DNA of 64,000 nucleotides. Source: Solenopsis invicta (lineage: Eukaryota > Arthropoda > Insecta > Hymenoptera > Formicidae). Positions 36,809 through 47,958 of the stretch are shown piece by piece. The notes beneath the pieces are model-generated. The model did no database searches, was not told where the DNA came from, and saw only the letters and a program-made list of their open reading frames with translations. Each line of letters opens with the position of its first letter. The stretch's first letter is position 1. The DNA lies in contig NC_052676.1 in the NCBI RefSeq assembly GCF_016802725.1, positions 2,249,433 through 2,313,432 of the forward strand, in the 5' to 3' direction. Made by a program: the position numbers and the translations under genes.

Positions 36809-39653
36809 TATAAATCAATGATTACTGTAATATTTGTAAAGACACACTTTCGTAGAGGTAATCAATAACTTTGCTCAAAAATTGAAAATAAATTGGGGTT
36901 ATTGAATAGCGATCACACTACAATATTTTTCGAACTTTAATTTCTTTCGTTGATAATTATTCTTTCAAAAGAATGGTTTTATGAATGAAACAGTCTTATT
37001 TTTAATTAAACGCGAATTAAAACGGAATAATTGAACTTCAGGTGTGCGAAATCCTTTAAAGATCTTTAAATCTTTTTAAGATTTTTAAATTTGTTTCACT
37101 CTGGGTCGAAGAATGAAAGAAGTAAATAATCCAGGAAAGTAAGACTTAAAATCTTTTTTCAAGTCAAAAAGAGATTTTTCTTTTAGGAAGAATTCTTCTT
37201 TCACTCAATTCCAAACTCTCATAAGTTAATTTTCACACTTCCGTCAATTTTCACTTTAGTCAACTTCAAATTTTATTTTTGAAAGTATCCCTTCTTTCCT
37301 TCAGAAGTATTTAATTAACCATTCCGATGAATTTGATACGCAGTCGATTTTCTCTTCCAGAAGCCAACTTTCTTCAATCTTTTCTTCGAACTTCACGGCT
37401 TTTTGCACCGAAGAAGACCACTGCAACTACCGCCAAGTTCTGAGATCAGAATTCTTTCATTCTGTGTATATACGTAACTGTTATCCAGCTTTCGCCTCGC
37501 CTACCTTCTCGTCTTCCCTTCTCCGATTTCTTCTCTCTCTCTCTTTCTCTCTTTCGTTGCCACTTGCTCCTTGATTTCTCTTCGCGAAGAGGTCTTCCTG
37601 CGACTTCCCGGTAAGAGGAGAAGATTTAAGAAGGGATCAATCTAACCGTTCCAAGAAGCTCTTCGAAATAACCGTAATTACTGAAAGTACCTCGCGTGAC
37701 TTTTCTCTTTCTCGCTTCATTTCCTTCATCTTCTGAGTGCTTTCTTCTTCCTTATTTTCTCTCCTCCTCTTATCTGGCCACCTGGTTTGGGATGCAGGAA
37801 TCGGGGGAGCGCAGCGAAATAAAGTGAAGAGATCACGTTTTTAAATTTAATAGTTAATTGAAGATACTTAATCGTATGAGCTACTCACAATCTTAAACTT
37901 TGCGTGTCATTACAAATTTTATATTAAATCTTTTAATTTTCGATTTTTTTTAAATGATATAATTAAAAATTGATTGGTCTTTAAAACAATTAATTATTAG
38001 ATTTCTAAGGAAATTTATAAAACATCTCTCAAAATGTGGATCTAATACATTTATACTGCAGTCAAATGTAAAGAAATAAACACAGAAAATAAAAAGTTGT
38101 TTTAATATGTGAAAAATAGCTTTTGGCTGCTCATTTTTAATAGTGGAATATTTAACTTCTAATAACTTTTAATAATGGAAACGATAAGGAAAATCACCGC
38201 ACTGCTGTGTATATGATTCATCTACAATAAAAGAACCAAGAATATCATTCATTTTTGTGAACGGGAATCACCTTTGATGGGGATGGCAATTATTAGCATT
38301 GCGACTTATATGGCTGAGATACAATCTATTACAGTAATATGTATATATAAACGTCTACGTCGTGTCTAGTCGAGTATTCTGAGAGTCATTCTAAAGACTC
38401 ATTTCCTTATTTCCATAAGAATCGTGGATTCCCGGCTGTCGTTTAGATATAATTAAATATACAATAGGTCTATAAATAAGCAAAAGAATTGCAGAGGAAA
38501 GTTTAATGCGTGAATAATTACAATGCTTGTAACTATAATTAATTTATTCTTGTAATGTATACAAAATTGCTTTAAAAATTTTTGAATATAGGGAACAAAT
38601 ATATAAATATAAAAATAAATAAATAATGAATATTAATTTAAAAATATTAAATTATGCTATTGTGAGTGTGCGAAATCAGAGAATAAAATAATATTTTTTA
38701 ATATAATTTGTATTCTGTTTTTTTATAAGTGGACAATGTTACAAGTTGTTTTTGTAGAAAAAAATTGTTACTTCATTAATATATGAATTTCTAAAATCAG
38801 CGCACTTGTAATCGCGCAATTTTATTTCTCTCATTATAAATAATTGATTTGTGCGCATAAAGTACGATACCCATGAATTAAACACAAATCCGGATAATTG
38901 TTTCACACGATTCAAATGAGGTAGGTTCTTTGTTATCGCGTCATCAATACTCAGATTGAGGAAGCAAATTAAAATTCCTTACACAGATTGGACCAGAGTG
39001 GGTCATCGAAAGTCCTGACAAAATTCGCAATGCTTCAACGATCATGTTTCAAAGATTAAGTCATCGTTGAGTGAGTCATAGTATTCATAAATAAGTGGAT
39101 GACCATCACAAAAAATGGTGGCAATTATATTACTGAATATATAATAAAAAAATGAAGATAAAAGATTTCATGGTTGAATTAGGAAAATAAAAGAGCTAAT
39201 GCTATCGTGAAAGATTCGATAAATATCTATTTGAAATTTAAAGTCAATGGGGTTCGTAACAAGATCGTTGATGATAGTGTGATAGTCACTGTTAATGGTA
39301 GCAATTAAGTCTACGAGTCATCTTCACTACCATAGAAAAATCAGAAACAGCGTTCACAGTCCAGATTCAATTATAGCATAGATTAATCATTTCGTGTAAT
39401 TATAAACTAGGCCGTATCACATTTTATTTCTAGAACAGGAACCTGGTCAATGAGTTACAAAGAGGAAGTTACGTCTGCGATGAGTATACCCATGGTATTC
39501 GAATAATTACGTCAGTTTATACGTCATTCTTACGTACTTTTGATTATAACTTACGTATGAATGACTTGGCAAAATAAATCCTTGGTAAAACATTTTTCTC
39601 AGTTCTTCCAGAATTTTTCAAAATTTTTATATAATTTTATAATTTTCTCACAT

Positions 39654-39924
39654 TTTTTATACAAATTGGAACATTTTTCAGAAAGTTTACATCTTTCTCA
39701 GAATTTTCATATATATTATTGTAATTATGAAATATCCTAAGATTTCTAAGATTTTTTGTTTTATAAATTTCTGATGAAATGTTACAAAATCTAAAAAAGT
39801 TGAAAGTATTTGTTAGAAATTATGAGATGAGAAATTTCAGAATATTTCTTATGTATGAAAAATTCTAAGAGAAGATGTAGACTTTCTGAGTATTTCTAAA
39901 AAAATGTTCCAATTTGTATAAAAA
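39654..39924. repeat. Imperfect long inverted repeat
   Basis: Left arm 39654-39712 and right arm 39854-39924 are inverse copies with small gaps. The shared core ACAAATTGGAACATTTTT is perfect. The intervening 140 bp is AT-rich. It is probably a decayed MITE. Confidence 0.65.
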
Positions 39925-40720
39925 TATACTTAATTGGAAACTTGAATTTTTTTCCCCTGAATAAATTTAAATTCTACTCTTTAAGTAATATAATTTACAA
40001 AGATGTTTGACTTTTGCATATGTTAATGTACAGGATAATAGCACGCTGTGAATGACGTCATTAATAAGGGAACTCCCGACATAGGAAAGAAGACATCTAC
40101 GGCTACGTGTTCCCATCTGCGTCACAAAACGGGGAACGCCTTCATGATGATTAAGCCTTTCTCAACAGTCGCAATATTCCGATGAAATCCCTTTGCAACT
40201 TTGATCTGCACCGTACACTTACTTGTGTAACAAAAAATAGGATTGAAAACGTAAATCATCCTAATCACAATATTAGTAAGATCGAAAGGAATGTTATGAA
40301 GATGGTATATATCAGCTAAGATCCTTTGAAAAAAGGAACTGATGAAAGTGTTTTAATAAATTGATTATTATATCAGTAACTAATGATATTTCATCAGTTG
40401 CTGAGCACTGCTAGAATTCGAGCCTAAGCCTTTCCGCTTTCTGAGGTAGACACTGTCGTTGAGTTATAATTTATTGATTCTATATTTATCTAAATGTCCT
40501 ACATAAAATTACCTATTTATATATTATTACTTTTATATATATTTAAATATGTAATAATATATTTTAAAATAAAAGTATATAATACATGCTTGTATACCTT
40601 GAGTATACAGAATATATGCATTTTTCCTACTTTTTCATTATCATACTTTTATAAAAACGTCACAAATAAAAATAATAAATTATAATAAATCTTAACGTAC
40701 AATTTAATACTCAAGAATTT

Positions 40721-40745
40721 GAGAGAGAGAGAGAGAGAGAGAGAA
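40721..40745. repeat. (GA)n microsatellite
   Basis: A perfect GA run of about 12 units, followed by a purine-rich stretch to about 40795. Confidence 0.95.
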
Positions 40746-42828
40746 AGGGGGAAAGACGAAGGCGAGGGGAAAAGAAAGAACAAAAAATATATTTCTTTTT
40801 TCTTTAATGATAAATTGATAAAGTAGTTAATTACACGATGCTATGCACATGGACACAGGATTTCTGATAAAGTGGCGCCTGTACGGTAAGAAACTCCGGT
40901 TGGGTGCCGCACCGCACGTATAATTAGCCAAGCGCGATAGAAATCCTAGAAAAGCTTAACTAGGTAATCAGACATATTAGATTCACTCGAAGAACATTCG
41001 TTACGTCTGAGTCATCTATCACAGTGATAGATTAGTTCTCGAGAAAAAAAGCGGAAAGGGAAGGAATTCCTTATTCTATTTTTAAAATAATTTTAAAACT
41101 AGATAAGCATGCAGACAGAAAATAACTTAAATTTAATTTTTTTAATAATGTATATTATATAAAAAGAAATTTATAACGTTTTTCAAATTGTATATATTGC
41201 CAAGATCTATAATGCAATTTATCATTAGACTAAATATTAATTATAATAAAATGATCTTACACTTGATGCATTTACTTATGTAATTTAAACGTAAACATAT
41301 TAAACAGGAAGTATAATAACTTTATTCTTTATTAATGCAATTCAAACTACTTCTCGGATGCAACCTTGACGCAATGTAGTTGACAAAAGCAAGTGTTGCA
41401 AAAGACTATTTAATTGCCTGTTTGATAGTCGATGGCTGATTTGCGTAAAAAAAAAACCTTTGAAATGCAAATGTATCGCGGGTATTGCATACTATTTCAT
41501 CGTTAGTGAGAAAATGAACGTAATTAACATTGATTTCTTCTGCATTTGGTTATTCACCTGTCAAGATGAGAGACACAGATATGGCCGTTATCATATCTTC
41601 GAGTTCTGATTTCTCGCGGATTTATTACATTATTCTCGTAGAACGAGTTAACGCGTAGCTAATCTTAAAGGAAGCCAAAGGCAAAAATGCGTCGCGTACA
41701 AATAAAACTGAAATTAATAATGAAAAAGAGAGAAAAGAGCATTAAAAAATTAAATTTCAAGTTTTATCAATGTACATGACAAGTAAAATTTGTGTAAAAT
41801 ATTTTTATAAACAAAGAGTATGTAATTATATTATTTATTATTGAAGAATGGAAAAATTGTGCGACATTTTGTTTATTCTTCTAGCATTCTGTATTTATTA
41901 CCAACAACAAGCCTTCCGCGAAGATAGTCGCGCTTTTTCCGCGTGAAACGAAGAAAAGGTCATTTTACAGTTCGTAGAAGTCGGTAAAGCAACCGAAATA
42001 CTCGAAGTAATAATCATTCGAGATGATTTCGCCTCCCCGTTGTCGCTAGAAGCACTCGGCCGCGAAAGATGACCGTCCGCGGAAGAACGTAGCAATTGTC
42101 CAAACGAGTTAAACGTCTCACGAATATTCCGAATTATTCAAATAATTAATTTCCTGTAAAAGAAGAGAAATCCAATTATTATTCATTGATTATAAAAATT
42201 ATTCGTTTTTATTTAAATTATTATTACATCATCGTATCACTTGACTGCATTTTGCTGTGACAATTTTATTTTATTCATCATTCCTAAAATAATACATTGT
42301 TAAAATAAAAGTTTATTATCTTTTCTTGTTTCAAAAAAATTGTTAATTCATATAAACGTTTTCTTTTATTGCTTATTTATATTTATAATTAAATTTTAAT
42401 ATAATAATATGCAATTAATGCACATATATTTAAATTGGAAGTGCTTTTCGTAAGAGATTTTCAGAGTAGAGTTCTTTCCCAGTGAAAATATTGAAGCATT
42501 ATTTTTTATTTACATTGAATTAGTTTAAGTAATAATTTTGATTAGTATAAGCGAAGATTTTTTTCGAATTAAATTTTGGAGAGCTAATAAATAACAAAAC
42601 TATATTCTTGAGTTAATTTCAGATAAAGTTTATTTCAAGAAAGATGTTTAAGACAAGACATAATTAATTAAGATGTATTACATTTAAAAAGTTGGAAAGT
42701 TGCAATAAATGATTTCCATTTTCTCTAAAGAATAAAACACTTGACTCTAAAAATCATAATTTAAATTAGCTAAATAATCTGTTAGTAAGAAAAACCTTTT
42801 TTTTTTAAAATAAAAACTGTACAAGTAA

Positions 42829-42932
42829 TATCGATACAAAACATGTCAATTTTAGATACCAATACTTGCCGTCGTTATTTTATTGTCTTACATCACATTA
42901 TTCATCGATATCATTACGGTATCAATATCGAT
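42829..42932. promoter_or_regulatory. Cluster of three ATCGAT boxes
   Basis: ATCGAT occurs at 42830-42835 (as TATCGATA, a full DRE core), 42904-42909 and 42927-42932. The cluster is 170-275 bp upstream of the TATA box of the plus-strand Pvf-like gene. Confidence 0.4.
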
Positions 42933-43103
42933 GCCCGACAATCTCATTATCGGCTGTGACAATTATTATTCCAAGTGCAAAGGGTTAAATAGCAATGACT
43001 GCACACTCGCCCGCGAAACGGTTGCACAATAAAGCGGAATCATCGTAGAAGGCACGCGCGATCTGGACTTTACGCGTGAGGCATGCGTGCAAGCTCTCCC
43101 ATA

Positions 43104-43138
43104 TATAAATACTCGTGTGTCAGTGGGAAAATCTCAGT
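43104..43138 (+). promoter_or_regulatory. Core promoter: TATA box plus TCAGT initiator
   Basis: TATAAAT at 43104-43110 is followed by TCAGT at 43134-43138. The distance from the first T of TATA to the initiator A (43136) is 32 bp, the canonical spacing for insect focused promoters. A likely 5'-UTR intron ends at AG 43559-43560, 72 bp before the start codon of the downstream Pvf-like gene. Confidence 0.7.
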
Positions 43139-43632
43139 CAACCGATACTTGGTGCTCGTGTAGCTTCTTCTCTCCCGTCCACCGGAATCGTCTCTATTCC
43201 AAAACCAGGAGTTTACCACGTGATTGCCTTTCGAAAGGAACGAAGCTTCGAAAGTTGGAAAGAAAAAGGATAAAGATTTCACTTTCGAAGAAAATCCTGT
43301 CTGCGCCGGCACACATCCTTCTCCGAAGATAAATTTATAAAGAGAAGAAAATCCAAGAAGATAGATTGGTGGTAATTTCACTTTTAGAAAGAACTTCACG
43401 TCGGAAAAGGAACAGGAAGAAATTGTTATCCTTCCTGCGCTCTTGATATCTTCAGTTTCATCGAGCTAGTGATCTAGTGTAAAATAGTTTCTTCAGTGAA
43501 GAATTCAATGAGATCGAGTCTTCATAAGTTCAGTAATCAATAACGATCGATTTGTTGCAGCCAGGGATCGCTGATCCGGTAAAACTTGCGAGTGGACGAT
43601 CCATTTTGACTTCGCTTTTGGGCTAGAAACCG

Positions 43633-44130
43633 ATGATGAAAGGCAGACCGAGGGGATCGCTTGTAAGGTTCTTAATTCTGATCCTGACGGCGGTGAATCA
43701 GGGGATGGTGGTTCTGACGGCTCACCACGGCGGTCATCATCAGCAGGTCCCGAGGAGGATACATCTGCCGCGCGCGATGGAGGCTACCAAGAAGTTCCTC
43801 TGCAAAGAGCCCCAATCACGAGCCTACAATCTGAGAGACCTGGTGCACACTATGCATTCTAGCGAGATCGTGGAACAGCCGATGTACATTGTAGTGAAGA
43901 AGTGCGACAGTCATTCGGGCTGTTGCGTCAGTCCCGATCTCAGCTGCGCGCCGGTGCAGTCGTCGATCTATCACGAGGATATGGAGGTCGAGGTCTGGAG
44001 TCTGCTGACGAACAGCACGAGGCGGGTGTGGATCAGGATCGAACAGCATGGCAGGTGTAGCTGCGAGATTAGCAGCGTTAGCGAGAGACTTAGGGAGGAC
44101 ACTCGACTACCTAATATAAAGATTCTTTGA
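43633..44130 (+). CDS. PDGF/VEGF-family secreted growth factor (Pvf-like B)
   Basis: A single coding exon of 165 residues. Residues about 1-30 form a signal peptide with a basic start and a FLILILTAVN core. A His-rich stretch (31-37) and then a cystine-knot domain follow, with C57, C91, C97, C98, C105, C142 and C144: C-K-E-P, KKC-x5-CC, SCAP and CSC. This is the PDGF/VEGF spacing with two departures also seen in the neighbour at 36.1-36.7 kb: the second family cysteine is absent (PMYIVV) and five residues, not two, precede the CC pair. The two motifs C-x-P and CxC support the family, but overall similarity to vertebrate members is low. One N-glycosylation site (NST, 127-129) is present. The predicted role is as a ligand for a Pvr-type receptor kinase. 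The first of two tandem ATGs is used as start; the second would change little. Confidence 0.75.
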   Translation: MMKGRPRGSLVRFLILILTAVNQGMVVLTAHHGGHHQQVPRRIHLPRAMEATKKFLCKEPQSRAYNLRDLVHTMHSSEIVEQPMYIVVKKCDSHSGCCVSPDLSCAPVQSSIYHEDMEVEVWSLLTNSTRRVWIRIEQHGRCSCEISSVSERLREDTRLPNIKIL

Positions 44131-47100
44131 TCCTTAAGGTTCCTTGGATCCTATAGATTCAGCATCGAGGCAGAAGACTACAAGTGGATCGATCAGCAAC
44201 CGACTGATCAGCTTGCATTTCAGTAGACGATTCTGGAAGAAGAGTAATGTCAATTGCAGTTGATTAATCAAGACTAGGACTGATTTTTAAAAAATTTTTA
44301 TACCTTAATTTTTTAAGATGCGTGTCGAGGTAGGACGAAGACTAGAAACGCAATATTAGCACTTGCTTGCAAAAAATTTTTAATACTACAGTGCAATGGT
44401 ATGAGAAAATAAAGTGTCGATAAATGTTAGTTGAGTGTAGTTGAGACTGAGGATAAATAGGATTATATAGAGAATGAATTCTCTTGGTGCTAATCGTCCT
44501 ATTTACTTCGTTTATGGCTATATGACAACAATAGCGAGAAACAAGAAGTAATAAAGTGAAATTACTTAGCAAACATTATACACACTTTGATACTTAATAT
44601 TAAAAGAATCAGCTTAACAAGACTAATGAAGAAGTTAAGAACTGAGAAAACGTGAGTGAAAACACGGAAAAAGAAGACGCCAGTCTAAGTTGTGATTGTG
44701 ATGATTATAGATTACGTTATGAAGAATTCTTTAAATTGTTGTTTGGATGATTACTAACAAAAAAGTGAACCTTTCGGTAGTTTAAGTATTCAACGATCTG
44801 AAGAGAGAGAGCACCGATTTCGCATTTGGTTCTTCGAAAAAAGGAACTTCAGTCAACGAAAATACACATAAATATCTCACAGATATCTACCTTCAGTAAG
44901 GATATTTATCTGGTGATGTGATACTTTTCGATGTCATATATTATAGTCTTCTAATTGTGCCAACTTATTTTTTTACGCAATATTTTTTATGATACAATAA
45001 ATTTTAGGATTAACATATTTTAAAAAAATGCAAAAACTATGTAAACATCTCTGTAATGTGATATGTGATACACATTACATTTCTTCTTTTATATTCCTTA
45101 GAGAATATAAGAGAATGTGAAATTCTAACGAGGTTGAGCGATGATTATTTTATTAGTATTTCAAGGTTAAGAACATTAAAAATAATACGTTATCGTTACT
45201 TTTTTGCTAAAAAAAAATTATGTATTAAAAAGTAGTGTTAAAAAAGTAAGATATTAAATTTAAAAATTACATTATTTAATAATCAATATTAAAACTTGCA
45301 ATTATAAACTAGTCTTTATGCAATACAAGTTAATATGTTTTATAATCAAATTTTTTATAATCATTAATATTTTTATTTTTTTAGTATACTGATCTTTATA
45401 GAAATCTAGATTGTAATTCATAAACATAAATTTGATAAAAAATTTTTATTGTTTTTAATTCATTATTATTGTTATTAAGAATGCATTACAGTATTCATTC
45501 CAGTACAAAAATTCTGTAGTTACATATGAATTATAGACCCTCAGTACTGGTAGTGACTATCAGAAGATAGCCTAAGATATAAAGTACAAAACATTTCAAT
45601 ATTCAAAATATATGATAAAATATAAAAATAAATAAAATTCATAATTGCTTTTAATTTAATTTAATCTCTGATCTGGCACGCCGATTACTGTATGCACTAA
45701 AAAAGTACGCGAATTTATTGAACAAATATAAAGATAATAAAGAACTAAAATAACGATAAGAATAACGACTAAATTTTGTTTCGATTGTTGTAAAAATGTA
45801 ACAAAGTTTACGCGTATTTCCCAACCTTGTAATTTATATCTGCCTCACAGAATGTGATCGTGAATATTTTAGAGATTCTAGGCATTTAAGAATACTTTTA
45901 ACTGACATTGTGATAAGATCATATCAATTTGTTAGCGATTAAGTGAGAGGAGATGTATCCAAGAGAGAAATGTATATAAAACGGCACCACTCCGTTCGTA
46001 CATTCAGATTCGTTGATTTCCAACGTGATTCTCATGGGAAACTTAATAACATCGCAAAACTAACATGTCATGTTAAATATAACTTTGTTATAGATTTGCT
46101 AAGTACGATACTGTTCGTGTGCAGAGTTTACATTAGTTAAACAAAGTCCAGACGCGGCGGAAATAACTGCGTTTGTATGTAAAACCACACCACTCCGTTC
46201 GTGCGTTTGGATTCGCAGTGATTTCCAACGTGATCTTCATAAGAAACTTAATAACATCGCGAAACTAACATGTCATGTTAAATATAATGTTAGCTATATA
46301 CAACGCGTGTCACAAAATTATAGGAGAGTACTTTAGGAATCGAAGAATTTTTTGCGTTGTGAGCAATTTTTATAACTTCTATAGGTGTAGATAGGCAATA
46401 AATTTTTTGTATTTCGAATTAATTTATGTATTAAATGAGTGAAATGAAGTGATCGCGAATATCGACGGATGTAAGAAGAAACAATTTAGTTTATAACACA
46501 GTATTTTGATATCAGTTTTAAATTTAGCGCAATTTAAAAAATCTAATTGTTCATATATATTTGTATTATAATTAATTAGTCGAGACGTATCGAAAGGATT
46601 CAACAGTATTCCTGTAGTATCTAATTAGCATCTAATAACTCAAATATTATTTAATTTTTGTATTAATTTATATATCAACTAATTTATGAAAAGAGAAACG
46701 AAGAAAATGTTTATATATGAATAAATTGAAGCTTTGGCTATTTTTATACTAACTCCGACAATTTATTTTTATATTTGTTATTTTTTTAAATCTTTTTATT
46801 TAAATTTTAGTTATAAATAATAAATAACCTATTTACTTTCGACAGTTTTCGACTGAATCTTTTTCGAATACAATTATTTAATAAGGAATAATGTTAATTC
46901 GAATTTACGCTTTCTAGAAAAATAAACAAATTCAAAAATATTCAGTAAAACATTTTATAAAATAAATAATTTAAACAATTAAATTTTATAATTTTTTTTC
47001 TTCAAAAATTTTATATTTATTCTTTCTAAAAAAATTGATGAATTCGTAATTTTTTCTTTTCACTGATAAAAGAGATGAATATATGGACCTTCTCTTTGTA

Positions 47101-47958
47101 TGTAATTTCTCCACGTGAATTTTTTTCAATGCAATACCTTCAAACAAATTTTGTAGTCTGTATTTAATTTTGAATAAAATTTCTTGGAAATCTAACATTG
47201 ATTTTCACGACTATTATTTCACTATTAACTGTATCGTTTATCCGTCTGTTCGTCTACGAAAGACAAAAATAGCGAAACAATACGTATTCTCAATTTAGCG
47301 CGTAGACATGTGAAAAGAATTGGACTCACGCCCAAACGAGAGCCGGCGGCGCCGTTATGTCAATCCCGATGCTTACAGACACCTGTGAGTGTCCGCGAAG
47401 TCAACCATGCCAAAAAAATATATCAGTTCGCGAACGCCGAATAAAAAAACCAAATCGCGTACAAAATTATATAATATGTTAATCACTAGAAATTTAATAT
47501 TTTGCATGCCCATTTTCAAAACGGTTTTCAAGAATTTTTCATTAAAATTAATTTCAAGTAAACAGGCCAACTCGGAAATAAAATAAATAGAAATCTAATT
47601 TTATTTTCTTATAAGTCTAAAATTTATTAATTTCTTATAGTATTTAAAAACATGTCACAAAACTACAAACTGCAACTCCATTCTTTATCGATTCTTAAAC
47701 TCATATAAAAAAAACAGATTTTTAAAGACTCTATTGAGAAAAAAATGTGCAAAAAATAGTGTGAAACTTTCTATATAACTTTTCTGTATATTTTTTTAAA
47801 AGAAATGGAAGCATTAAAGCATTTATCATATAAATGAATGAACCAGTTACTGAAGTTTATCATTTACTTGTGTTTAACATAAATCGACAGTATAAACTAC
47901 ATAGAATGTCTGATGAGTAAAAGACATACATAAAACGCTGAGAAGACGCTGTGCGACA
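44131..47958. other. Intergenic interval, Pvf-like B to TPR 3' end
   Basis: About 3.8 kb, very AT-rich. It holds the 3'-UTR of the growth-factor gene, a 120-bp duplicated promoter-like unit (45971-46292) and a small GC-rich patch near 47330-47410. No supported coding gene was found. Confidence 0.6.
45971..46292 (+). repeat. Direct duplication of a 120-bp promoter-like unit
   Basis: Copy 1 (45971-46090) and copy 2 (46173-46292) share long identical blocks, such as CACCACTCCGTTCGT, GATTTCCAACGTGAT and AACTAACATGTCATGTTAAA. Copy 1 has TATAAAA at 45975 and TTCAGATT with its A at 46006, a 31-bp spacing like a TATA/initiator promoter. In copy 2 both elements are changed (TATGTAAAA, TTTGGATT). Confidence 0.8.

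Larger units (their letters stand above)
36741..43103. other. Intergenic interval between the two divergent Pvf-like genes
   Basis: About 6.4 kb without a supported gene. It contains a CTTATCGATAAG palindrome near the first gene, a pyrimidine-rich tract (about 37460-37780), a long imperfect inverted repeat (39654-39924), a (GA)n run (40721-40745) and three ATCGAT boxes (42830-42932) before the second gene. Enhancers are likely but cannot be delimited. Confidence 0.55.

Noticed and set aside
41898..42095. Minus-strand 65-codon frame between the growth-factor genes
   Set aside because: Low complexity, no signal peptide or domain, and isolated in AT-rich DNA.
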